Notes under the pieces: model-generated
The model's input: only the letters and a program-made list of their open reading frames with translations
What the model was told of the DNA's origin: nothing
The model's database searches: none
Shown here: positions 7,975-15,972 of the stretch, one piece after another
How positions within the stretch are numbered: the first letter of the stretch is position 1
Layout of the letters: each line of letters opens with the position of its first letter
Translations under genes and position numbers: made by a program
From: Massilia sp. Root133
GTDB lineage: Bacteria > Pseudomonadota > Gammaproteobacteria > Burkholderiales > Burkholderiaceae_D
Assembly (NCBI RefSeq): GCF_001426525.1
Contig: NZ_LMEW01000002.1
Location: 1 to 64,000 of the forward strand
DNA: 64,000 nucleotides
Reading direction: 5' to 3'

Positions 7975-8754
7975 GTGAAAAAGAAGAGTTTTTTTGCACG
8001 GAAGCGGGCGCGGATCATCGCGCCGGCGGTCGTGCTGGCGTTATTGATCGCGGTCTGGTGGATCGTCGTCGTCCAGACCAGGAGCGCGATCTTCCCGACG
8101 CCGGGGCAGGTCGTCACGGGCACGTGGGAACTCGTGCAGGACGGTACGCTGTGGGACCACATCGGTTCCTCGCTGATGCGCGTCGGCACCGGCTTCTTGC
8201 TGGCGATCGCCGTCGCCATTCCGCTGGGCCTGTGGATCGGCCGCATGGAGGGCGCCTGGGTCACGCTGAATCCGCTGTTCCAGCTGCTGCGTCCGATCTC
8301 TCCGATCGCGTGGATTCCGCTCGCGATCCTGTGGTTCGGCGTGGGTAACGCGTCGCCGATTTTCCTGATCTTCATCGCGTCCGTGTTCCCGATGATCGTG
8401 CAGACCGCGGCCGGCGTACACACGATCGAGCGGCGCTACCTGCGCGCGGCGGAAAACTTCGGCGTCTCGCGCGCCAAGCTGTATCGCCAGGTGATCATTC
8501 CCGCGGTGCTGCCCGAGATCATCGTCGGCATGCGCATCACGCTGGGTGTCGCGTGGCTGGTCGTCGTGGCGGCGGAAATGATCGCGCTGCGCTCGGGCCT
8601 CGGCTACCTGATCATGGATTCGCGTAACGCGGGCAACCGCTACGACCTGGTCATCGCCGCCATGATCATCATCGGCATCATCGGCCTCATGCTGGACGGG
8701 ATCACCCGTCTCCTGGAACGTCTCAAATCGGTAAGGTGGCGCTATGGACGCTAA
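7975..8754 (+). CDS. ABC transporter permease, NitT/TauT family
   Basis: A 259-residue inner-membrane permease of the SsuC/TauC type. I start at a GTG preceded by AGAGGGAGA, giving MKKKSFFARKRARI and then the first helix; the frame is open further upstream, but that part overlaps the cupredoxin gene and looks non-coding. Several hydrophobic segments are visible, and the cytoplasmic EAA-type loop that docks on the ATPase reads RAAENFGVSRAKLYRQVIIPAVLP (near residues 155-180; first 20 residues show the conserved Gly). The last 11 bases overlap the ATPase gene. It partners the binding protein at 5935 and the ATPase at 8744. Confidence 0.88.
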   Translation: MKKKSFFARKRARIIAPAVVLALLIAVWWIVVVQTRSAIFPTPGQVVTGTWELVQDGTLWDHIGSSLMRVGTGFLLAIAVAIPLGLWIGRMEGAWVTLNPLFQLLRPISPIAWIPLAILWFGVGNASPIFLIFIASVFPMIVQTAAGVHTIERRYLRAAENFGVSRAKLYRQVIIPAVLPEIIVGMRITLGVAWLVVVAAEMIALRSGLGYLIMDSRNAGNRYDLVIAAMIIIGIIGLMLDGITRLLERLKSVRWRYGR

Positions 8755-9508
8755 GGTGAACTACAAGGTCGCGGACAAGATCGTCGTCGACGACATCCGT
8801 AGAAGCTTCGAGACACGCAAGGGCACGTTGCCGGTCGTCGGCGGCATCAGCCTCACGATCCGCGACGGTGAATTCGTCGCCATCGTCGGGCCGTCCGGCT
8901 GCGGCAAATCCACGTTGATGAAGATGCTGTGCGGCTTCGATCAACCGGACGAGGGCCGTGTCGTCATCGATGGCCAGGTGCGGCATGGTCCGAGCCCGAA
9001 GGGCATCCTCATTTCCCAGCACGGCTCCGTGTTCCCGTGGCTGACGGTGCAGCAGAACCTGATGTTCGGCCTGGACGGCATCAGCGAGGCCGAGAAGGCG
9101 GAACTCGCCGACCACTACACGGCGATGGTGGGATTGAAAGGTTTCGAAAAAAGCTATTCGCACGAGCTGTCGGGCGGCATGCTGAAACGCGTGGAGATCG
9201 CGCGGGCGCTCGTCATGAAACCCGAGATCCTCTACATGGACGAGCCGTTCTCCGCGCTGGACGCGCTCATGAACCTCAAGATGCGCATGGAGCTGCTGCG
9301 CATCCTGGAAGAGGAGCGCCACACGGTGCTGCTGATCACGCACGACGTCGAGGAAGCCGTGCACCTGGCGGACCGCATCGTCGTGCTGTCGCCGCGGCCG
9401 ACGACGATCCAGGCCACGTTCGAGGTGAACATCCCGCATCCGCGCAAGATGTCCAGCCTTGACGCGCAGGACCTCAAGGAAGCCGTGTTGAAGGAGCTTG
9501 GGCTGTAA
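8744..9508 (+). CDS. ABC transporter ATP-binding protein, NitT/TauT family
   Basis: A 254-residue nucleotide-binding protein with complete motifs: Walker A GPSGCGKST, the signature LSGGM in YSHELSGGMLKRVEIARAL, Walker B ILYMDEPFSALD and the switch His in LLITHDVEEAV. It energises the permease encoded just before it, whose end it overlaps by 11 bases, and closes the five-gene operon. Its last 35 bases are also the end of the convergent amidohydrolase gene, so both stop codons lie inside the neighbouring gene. Confidence 0.92.
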   Translation: MDAKVNYKVADKIVVDDIRRSFETRKGTLPVVGGISLTIRDGEFVAIVGPSGCGKSTLMKMLCGFDQPDEGRVVIDGQVRHGPSPKGILISQHGSVFPWLTVQQNLMFGLDGISEAEKAELADHYTAMVGLKGFEKSYSHELSGGMLKRVEIARALVMKPEILYMDEPFSALDALMNLKMRMELLRILEEERHTVLLITHDVEEAVHLADRIVVLSPRPTTIQATFEVNIPHPRKMSSLDAQDLKEAVLKELGL

Positions 9509-10688
9509 GGCTCATCTCGACCAATCGCGCCCAGAAGCTCGCGCCGATGGGCAGCAGGTGGTCGTTGAAGTCGTAGCTGCCGTTGTGCAGCTGGCACGGT
9601 CCGAGGCCGTGCCCGTGGCTTCGATGATCGCCGTCGCCGTTGCCGATGAAGACATAGCAGCCCGGCTTTTCCTGCAACATGAACGCGAAGTCCTCGGCGC
9701 CCATCGTCGGCTCGACGTTTGTATCGACATTGTCCGCACCCACCACCGCGCGCATCGCCTCGATCGCGAACGCCGTCTGTTCCGGATGGTTGATCAGGGG
9801 CGGGTAGTTGCGCTTGAACGAGAAGTCGATGGTGGCGCCGAAGCCCGCGGCCAGCCCGTTCGCGAGTTCGTTCATGCGCCGCTCGATCAGGTCCAGCACA
9901 TCCGTCGAGAATGTGCGCACGGTGCCGATCATGACGGCTTCGTCGGGGATGACGTTGGTGGCGCTGCCGGCGTGGATCTGCGTGATTGACAGGACGGCCG
10001 TATCGAGCGGGTTCTTTTCGCGTGAGATGATCGTTTGCCACGCTTGCGCGATCTGCACGGCGACCATCACCGGATCGATGCCGCGGTGCGGCTGCGCGGC
10101 GTGCGCGCCCTTGCCCTTGACGACGACGCGGAACTCGTTACTGGATGCCATCATCGGCCCCGCGACGACGCCGAAGCTGCCCGCCTTGATGCCCGGCCAG
10201 TTGTGCATGCCGTACACGGCGTCCATCGGAAAACGTTCGAACAGGCCGTCGTCCATCATGCGGCGCGCGCCGGCGCCGCCTTCTTCGGCCGGTTGGAAGA
10301 TCAGGTAGACGGTGCCGTCGAAGTTGCGGTTCTGCGACAGATAGTGGGCTGCACCCAACAGCATCGTTGTGTGCCCGTCATGACCACAAGCATGCATCTT
10401 GCCGGCGTGGCGCGACGCGTGATCAAATGTGTTGAGTTCCTGCATCGGCAGGGCGTCCATGTCGGCGCGCAGGCCGATGGCGCGGTCCGAGGTGCCGTTC
10501 TTGATGATGCCGACGACACCCGTCACGCCCAGCCCGCGCACGACGGGGATGCCCCATTCGGTGAGGCGCGCGGCCACCACGTCGGCCGTGCGTTGTTCTT
10601 CGTAGCAGAGTTCGGGATGGGCGTGGATGTCGCGCCGGATCGTTTCGAGCTCGGATTGGTAAGCGAGTATGGGTTCTACCAGTCTCAT
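9474..10688 (-). CDS. M20 family metallopeptidase / N-acyl amino acid amidohydrolase (hippurate hydrolase-like)
   Basis: A 404-residue M20D amidohydrolase that removes acyl groups from amino acids or similar amides with two metal ions. Landmarks are RRDIHAHPEL near the N-terminus, the metal and catalytic motif HACGHDGHTTML near 100-110, the PAEEGGAGA glutamate pair near 135, and the late HGLGPCQLHNGSYDFNDHL segment. The ATG giving MRLVEPI is chosen because GAGGAGAG precedes it; an upstream ATG at 10715 lacks such a site. It converges on the ABC operon with a 35-base overlap. The 130 bp between this gene and the oxidoreductase gene at 10819 hold no clear element. Confidence 0.88.
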   Translation of the reverse strand: MRLVEPILAYQSELETIRRDIHAHPELCYEEQRTADVVAARLTEWGIPVVRGLGVTGVVGIIKNGTSDRAIGLRADMDALPMQELNTFDHASRHAGKMHACGHDGHTTMLLGAAHYLSQNRNFDGTVYLIFQPAEEGGAGARRMMDDGLFERFPMDAVYGMHNWPGIKAGSFGVVAGPMMASSNEFRVVVKGKGAHAAQPHRGIDPVMVAVQIAQAWQTIISREKNPLDTAVLSITQIHAGSATNVIPDEAVMIGTVRTFSTDVLDLIERRMNELANGLAAGFGATIDFSFKRNYPPLINHPEQTAFAIEAMRAVVGADNVDTNVEPTMGAEDFAFMLQEKPGCYVFIGNGDGDHRSHGHGLGPCQLHNGSYDFNDHLLPIGASFWARLVEMSLTAQAPSTRLP

Positions 10689-10818
10689 TGATCTCTCCTC
10701 ATGCCTGATAGGCATGCATGTTTTGAACTATTGTAGCCCTTCCATCATGCGGAAGGCCAGAGCCCCGACGGCTGCCACCGGAATCGTATAAAGTACTGGT
10801 TTATCGACGTTTTTCTGG

Positions 10819-12909
10819 ATGAATCCGATGACCAAGACCATCGTCCGCGGCGCCTGTCCGCATGACTGCCCCGATACCTGCGCGTTGCTCGTGACCGTGG
10901 AGGACGGCGTGGCCACGGAGGTCAAGGGCGATCCGGATCATCCGACGACGGCCGGGGTGCTGTGCACGAAGGTCTCGCGCTACGTCGAACGCACCTACCA
11001 CCCCGATCGTCTGCTGTACCCGATGCGCCGCGTCGGCAAAAAGGGAGAAGGCAAGTTCGAACGCATCACGTGGGAGCAGGCGCTCGACGAGATCGCGCAC
11101 CGCCTGCAACCTATTGCCGCGCGCGACCCGCAGGCGATCCTGCCGTACAGCTATTGCGGCACGATGGGCCTTGTGCAGGGCGAGGCGATGGCCATGCGTT
11201 TCTTCAACACGCTCGGTGCTTCCCTGCTCGACCGCACCGTGTGCGCGAACGCCGGCGCCACGGGCTACAAATACACGATCGGTGGTTCGATCGGCACGGA
11301 TACCGAACAGTTCCAGGATGCGAAGCTGGTCTTGATCTGGGGCGGCAATCCCATCGCGTCGAACCTGCATTTGTGGATGCGTTTGCAGGAAGCCAAGCGC
11401 CGCGGCGCGAAACTGATCGCCATCGATCCGTATCGCTCGCTGACCGCCGAAAAATGCCACCAGCACATCGCGCTGATGCCAGGCACGGACGCCGCGCTGG
11501 CGCTGGGCATGATGCACGTGCTGGTGAAAGAGAACCTGCTCGACCACGACTACATCGAGAAGCACACGTTCGGCTTCGCGCAACTGAAGGACCGGGTGGC
11601 CGACTGGACGCCGGAGCGCACGGCTGCAACCTGCGGCATCACGGTGGAAGAAGTCGTCGACCTCGCGCGCGCGTACGGACGCACGGCGCGCGCGGGCGAA
11701 CCGGTCGCGATCCGCATGAACTACGGCCTGCAGCGCGTGCATGGCGGCGGCATGGCCGTGCGCACCATCGCTTGCCTGCCGGCGCTCGTGGGCGCGTGGC
11801 GCCACGCGGCGGGCGGCGTGCAGCTGTCGACGTCGGGCACGTTCCCGGCCAATAAAACCGTCCTGCAACGCCCGGACCTGTTGCGCGGCAAGCTGCCGCG
11901 CACGATCAACATGAACACGATCGGCGCCGACCTGCAGCGCGACGCCTCGCCGGATTTCGGCCCGAAGATCGACGCGGTCATCGTGTACAACTCGAACCCG
12001 CTCGCGATCGCGCCGGATTCGGCGCAGGTGCAGCGCGGCTTCGAGCGCGAGGATTTGTTCACGGTGGTGCTGGAACACTTCCAGACCGACACCGCCGACT
12101 ACGCGGACATCCTGCTGCCGGCCACCACGCAGCTGGAACACGTCGACGCGCACCTCGCGTATGGCCATTTGTACATGATGGCGAATAATGCGGCGATCGC
12201 GCCGTTGGGCGAATCGAAGCCGAACACGGAAATCTTCCGCCTGATCGCCAAGCGCATGGGCATGAACGACCCGATCTTCGACGAGACGGACGACGAACTG
12301 GCCGCGCAAGCGTTCGACAAGAAACACGAACGCGCCGTGCACTTCGACTGGTCGTCGCTGAAGCGCACGGGCTGGCAAAAGCTGAACATGCCGGTCGCGC
12401 CGTTCGCCGAAGGCGGCTTTCCGACGCCGTCCGGCAAGTGCGAGTTTTATTCGGCATCGATGCAGGCCGATGGCCTCGATCCGCTGCCGACCTATATCCC
12501 GAACTATGAATCGGTCGCCTCCAACCCCGAACTGGCAGAGAAATATCCGTTGGCGATGATTTCTCCGCCGGCCAGGAACTTCCTCAACTCAACCTTTGTC
12601 AATGTCCAGAGCCTCCGCGCAACGGAAGGTGAACCGCACCTGGACATCCATCCCGCCGACGCTGCCTCAAGGGGTATCGCGGACGGCGAGATGGTGCGCA
12701 TCTTCAACGACCGGGGCGCGTTCGTCGCGCGCGCCCGGGTCACCGCCAAAGCGCGGGCCGGCCTCGTCGTCGGCTTGTCGGTCTGGTGGAAGAAGCTCGC
12801 CAGCGACGGCAAGAACGCCAACGAAGTCACCAGTCAGCGCCTGACCGACATGGGCCGGGCGCCCACCTTTTACGACACGCTGGTGCAGGTTGAAAAGGCC
12901 GCACCATGA
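10819..12909 (+). CDS. Molybdopterin-dependent oxidoreductase with N-terminal Fe-S site
   Basis: A 696-residue member of the bis-MGD molybdoenzyme family (formate dehydrogenase/BisC-like, cytoplasmic). The N-terminal cluster motif is Cys13, Cys17, Cys21 and Cys49 (C-x3-C-x3-C-x27-C), binding one 4Fe-4S cluster. The middle resembles the molybdopterin-binding core (LIWGGNPIASN, then DPYRSLTAEK), and the C-terminal part, from about residue 570, is the dinucleotide-binding domain (LDIHPADAASRGI, VGLSVWW). There is no Tat signal. No electron-transfer subunit is adjacent. Two ATGs nine bases apart could serve as start. Substrate unknown. Confidence 0.87.
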   Translation: MNPMTKTIVRGACPHDCPDTCALLVTVEDGVATEVKGDPDHPTTAGVLCTKVSRYVERTYHPDRLLYPMRRVGKKGEGKFERITWEQALDEIAHRLQPIAARDPQAILPYSYCGTMGLVQGEAMAMRFFNTLGASLLDRTVCANAGATGYKYTIGGSIGTDTEQFQDAKLVLIWGGNPIASNLHLWMRLQEAKRRGAKLIAIDPYRSLTAEKCHQHIALMPGTDAALALGMMHVLVKENLLDHDYIEKHTFGFAQLKDRVADWTPERTAATCGITVEEVVDLARAYGRTARAGEPVAIRMNYGLQRVHGGGMAVRTIACLPALVGAWRHAAGGVQLSTSGTFPANKTVLQRPDLLRGKLPRTINMNTIGADLQRDASPDFGPKIDAVIVYNSNPLAIAPDSAQVQRGFEREDLFTVVLEHFQTDTADYADILLPATTQLEHVDAHLAYGHLYMMANNAAIAPLGESKPNTEIFRLIAKRMGMNDPIFDETDDELAAQAFDKKHERAVHFDWSSLKRTGWQKLNMPVAPFAEGGFPTPSGKCEFYSASMQADGLDPLPTYIPNYESVASNPELAEKYPLAMISPPARNFLNSTFVNVQSLRATEGEPHLDIHPADAASRGIADGEMVRIFNDRGAFVARARVTAKARAGLVVGLSVWWKKLASDGKNANEVTSQRLTDMGRAPTFYDTLVQVEKAAP

Positions 12910-12918
12910 TCTGGAAAT

Positions 12919-14034
12919 ATGAAACTCACACGGATTACCCCGTGGTTCCGCCCCGTGCTGATCGCAGGCACGGCAGCGGGGCTGCTGGCCAGCTGCTCGA
13001 CGCTGAACTACTACACCCAGGCGGCCCAAGGGCAGCTTGAACTCCTGTCGGACGCCCGTCCGATCGATGACTGGATCGCCGACCCCGGCACCAGTACCAA
13101 ACTGCGCCATCGCCTCGAGACGGCGCGCCAGATCCGCCGCTTCGCAGTTGCCGAAATGGCTTTACCCGACAACAACAGTTACAAAAACTACGCGGCGCTG
13201 AAGCGGCAATACGTGCTGTGGAACGTCGTTGCGACCCCCGAGCTGTCGCTGCGGCCCCTGCAGTGGTGCTTCCCCGTGGCAGGCTGCGTGAACTACCGCG
13301 GCTATTACGACAAAGCCGCCGCGGAGTCGTACGCGAAGGAATTGCGCGATGCGGGCGACGACGTCGAGGTGGGCGGCGTGGCCGCGTATTCGACCTTGGG
13401 CTGGTTCAGCGATCCGCTGATCTCCACGTTCATCAATTACCCGGATGGCGAACTGGCGCGCATGATCTTCCACGAACTGGCGCACCAGATCGTGTACGTG
13501 CAGGGCGATTCGCAATTCAACGAAGCGTTCGCGTCGACGGTGGAAGAAGTCGGCGTCGAACGCTGGATGGAGCGCTTCGGCAACCAGCAGATGCGCGATG
13601 CTTATGCGCGCTACCGGAGCCGCAAGAAGGATTTCCTCGGTTTGCTGATGAAGTACCGCAAGGCGCTCGAGCAGAATTACGCGCTCGTCGACCGCAGCGA
13701 TGCGCAGAAGCGGGCCGTCAAGGCGCGTTTGTTCCAGGACTTGAAGGACGAATACCAGGTACTGAAGGGCAATTGGGGCGGGTATGCAGGGTATGATCGG
13801 TTCTTCGAGCAGCCGTTGTCGAACGCCCACCTGGCATCGATCGCAACGTACGAGGATTTCGTGCCCGCGTTCCGTGCGCTATTGCAACGCGAGGGCAGCT
13901 TCCCGAAATTCTACCAAGCCGTCAAAAAACTGGCCGACATGGACCGTTCCGACCGCCACCGTGTGCTGAATGCGCTGGTGCCGCCGCTCGTGACGGCGCC
14001 GTTGATGGTGCAGCGCAGCGAAATACGCCCGTAG
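12919..14034 (+). CDS. Predicted lipoprotein aminopeptidase (HExxH zinc metallopeptidase, PF10023-like)
   Basis: A 371-residue protein with lipobox LLASC (Cys26) and a zinc-metallopeptidase motif HELAH at residues 185-189, followed by NEAFASTVEEVG, which supplies the third, glutamate ligand. This layout matches the family annotated as putative aminopeptidase (Aminopep). The mature protein would be anchored in the periplasm. It begins nine bases after the molybdoenzyme gene, so the two may be co-transcribed, though no functional link is obvious. No biochemical substrate is known to me. Confidence 0.78.
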   Translation: MKLTRITPWFRPVLIAGTAAGLLASCSTLNYYTQAAQGQLELLSDARPIDDWIADPGTSTKLRHRLETARQIRRFAVAEMALPDNNSYKNYAALKRQYVLWNVVATPELSLRPLQWCFPVAGCVNYRGYYDKAAAESYAKELRDAGDDVEVGGVAAYSTLGWFSDPLISTFINYPDGELARMIFHELAHQIVYVQGDSQFNEAFASTVEEVGVERWMERFGNQQMRDAYARYRSRKKDFLGLLMKYRKALEQNYALVDRSDAQKRAVKARLFQDLKDEYQVLKGNWGGYAGYDRFFEQPLSNAHLASIATYEDFVPAFRALLQREGSFPKFYQAVKKLADMDRSDRHRVLNALVPPLVTAPLMVQRSEIRP

Positions 14035-14127
14035 CCATTTTGATCAAACGTCGATAGAGTCGTTGTTCGAAAAGCGCAAAAGTGCTTGCGTCGACGCGCG
14101 CTGCCCGATAGCATCTTGCTTAATAAT

Positions 14128-14153
14128 ATCAGCACGACCGTGCGATTTTTTTT
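14128..14153 (+). promoter_or_regulatory. Inverted repeat before fadD: operator or weak terminator
   Basis: GCACG and CGTGC (14132-14143) flank two bases, with matching ATC/GAT flanks, and a T-rich run follows. It could be a TetR-type fatty-acid regulator operator, as palindromes of this kind often precede fadD in Betaproteobacteria, or a short terminator of the metallopeptidase gene (GCAC/GTGC around GACC). The sequence alone does not decide. Confidence 0.3.
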
Positions 14154-14197
14154 GGGCCGCGCTCAGAACGATAACGATACTGGAGACAGAGGCACCG

Positions 14198-15880
14198 ATG
14201 GACAAGATTTGGCTCAAGGCTTACCCGCCCGGCGTGCCGGCGGAAATCGATCCCGACCAGTATGGTTCGCTGGTGCAAATGCTGGAGGAATCGTTCCGCA
14301 AGTATGCGGCGAACAACGCGTACGTCTGCATGGACAAGTTCCTCACCTACGGGGAACTGGACAATATGTCGAAGCGCCTGGCGGCCTGGCTGCAGAGCCG
14401 CGGGATGAAGCCGGGGGCGCGCGTGGCGGTGATGATGCCGAACGTGCTGCAGTATCCGGTGGCGCTGGCCGCCATCCTGCGCGCGGGCTATACGGTCGTC
14501 AACGTCAATCCGCTGTACACGCCGCGCGAGCTGGAACACCAGCTGAAGGATTCGGGCAGCGAAGCCATCATCGTGCTCGAGAACTTCGCGCACACGGTCG
14601 AGCAGGTATTGAGTAAAACGTTGGTGCGCCACGTCGTCGTGGCCAGCATGGGCGAGCTGCTGGGCGGTGCCAAGGGCATGCTCGTCAACTTCGTCGTCCG
14701 CACCGTCAAGAAGATGGTGCCGGACTTTACGATCCCGCACATGGTGCGCTTCAAGGACGCGCTGGCGCAGGGCGCCAGGATGCCGTTCCAGCCGGCGCAG
14801 CTGAAGAATTCCGACGTCGCCTTCCTGCAGTACACGGGCGGCACGACGGGCGTGTCGAAGGGTGCGACGCTCACGCACCGCAACGTCATCGCCAACATCC
14901 TGCAGACGGAGGCGTGGTCGAAGCCGGCGATGAGCCAGCCGCCGCTCGTCGAATTCCCGACCATCGTGTGCGCACTGCCGCTGTACCACATCTTCGCGCT
15001 GACGGCGTGCGCGCTGTGGGGCATGCGCGTGGGCGCGCTGAACATCCTGATCCCGAACCCGCGCGACATCCCGGGCTTCATCAAGGAACTCAAGAAGTAC
15101 CGCATCAACATGCTCCCCGCGGTGAACACCTTGTACAACGCGCTGGTGAACCACCCCGATTTCAAGGACGTCGACTTCAGCGCGCTGAAGGTTTCCAACG
15201 GCGGCGGCATGGCCGTGCAGCAGGCCGTCAACGACAAGTGGAAGTCGCTCACGGGCACTAACATCATCGAGGGCTACGGCCTGTCGGAGACGTCGCCCGT
15301 GGCCACGTGCAACCGCTGCGACGTCCCCGGCTTTACCGGCACGATCGGCCTGCCGGTGCCGTCGACGGACATCGCCATCGTCGACGACGACGGCCGCCCG
15401 CTGCCGGTGGGCAGCATCGGCGAGATCGCGATCCGCGGTCCGCAGGTGATGGCCGGCTACTGGAACCGTCCGGACGAGACGGCGAAGGTCATGACGGCGG
15501 ACGGCTTCTTCAAGTCGGGCGACGTCGGCATCATGGACGACAACGGGTACGTGAAGATCGTCGACCGCAAGAAGGACATGATCCTCGTGTCGGGCTTCAA
15601 CGTGTACCCGAACGAACTGGAAGCGGTGATCGCGGCGCATCCGGGCGTGCTGGAATGCGCGGTGGTCGGCGTGCCGGACGAGCATTCCGGCGAGGCCGTG
15701 AAGGTGTTCGTCGTGCGCAAGGATGCGAGCCTGACGGCCGAGCAGCTGATGGACTACTGCAAGCGCGAATTCACCGGCTACAAGAGGCCCAAGTACATCG
15801 AATTCCGCACCGAGCTGCCGAAGACGAACGTCGGCAAGATCCTGCGCCGCGCGCTGCGCGAGGAAAAGCAGGCGGCGTAG
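14198..15880 (+). CDS. fadD: Long-chain fatty acid--CoA ligase, FadD type (copy 1)
   Basis: A 560-residue acyl-adenylating enzyme that activates fatty acids with ATP and CoA for beta-oxidation at the inner membrane. The P-loop-like motif YTGGTTGVSKGA is near residue 210, the adenylate motif GYGLSETSP near 360, and the fatty-acyl-CoA signature from DGFFKSGDVG through VDRKKDMILVSGFNVYPNE near 435-475; the catalytic lysine lies in TNVGKILRR at the C-terminus. I start at the ATG preceded by GGAGACAGAGG; the frame is open further upstream without similar support. A second copy follows 92 bp later with a terminator between. Confidence 0.93.
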   Translation: MDKIWLKAYPPGVPAEIDPDQYGSLVQMLEESFRKYAANNAYVCMDKFLTYGELDNMSKRLAAWLQSRGMKPGARVAVMMPNVLQYPVALAAILRAGYTVVNVNPLYTPRELEHQLKDSGSEAIIVLENFAHTVEQVLSKTLVRHVVVASMGELLGGAKGMLVNFVVRTVKKMVPDFTIPHMVRFKDALAQGARMPFQPAQLKNSDVAFLQYTGGTTGVSKGATLTHRNVIANILQTEAWSKPAMSQPPLVEFPTIVCALPLYHIFALTACALWGMRVGALNILIPNPRDIPGFIKELKKYRINMLPAVNTLYNALVNHPDFKDVDFSALKVSNGGGMAVQQAVNDKWKSLTGTNIIEGYGLSETSPVATCNRCDVPGFTGTIGLPVPSTDIAIVDDDGRPLPVGSIGEIAIRGPQVMAGYWNRPDETAKVMTADGFFKSGDVGIMDDNGYVKIVDRKKDMILVSGFNVYPNELEAVIAAHPGVLECAVVGVPDEHSGEAVKVFVVRKDASLTAEQLMDYCKREFTGYKRPKYIEFRTELPKTNVGKILRRALREEKQAA

Positions 15881-15900
15881 CCCTGGCGCACAGCGCGGTA

Positions 15901-15930
15901 CGAACCGCCCTTTTGCCGGGCGGTTTTTTT
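15901..15930 (+). terminator. Terminator between the two fadD copies
   Basis: AACCGCCC and GGGCGGTT form an eight-base stem around TTTTGCC, followed by TTTTT. It separates the two ligase genes, so the second probably has its own promoter in the AT-rich stretch just before it (TTTATATAAT, 15940-15950). Confidence 0.85.
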
Positions 15931-15972
15931 GCGCATACGATTTATATAATTGAGAACTAGCGAGGCAATGAC

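Noticed and set aside
10728..10925. A 65-codon minus-strand frame with a hydrophobic stretch between the amidohydrolase and molybdoenzyme genes
   Set aside because: It overlaps the molybdoenzyme start, has no ribosome-binding site and no known relative. A 37-residue version cannot be fully excluded.
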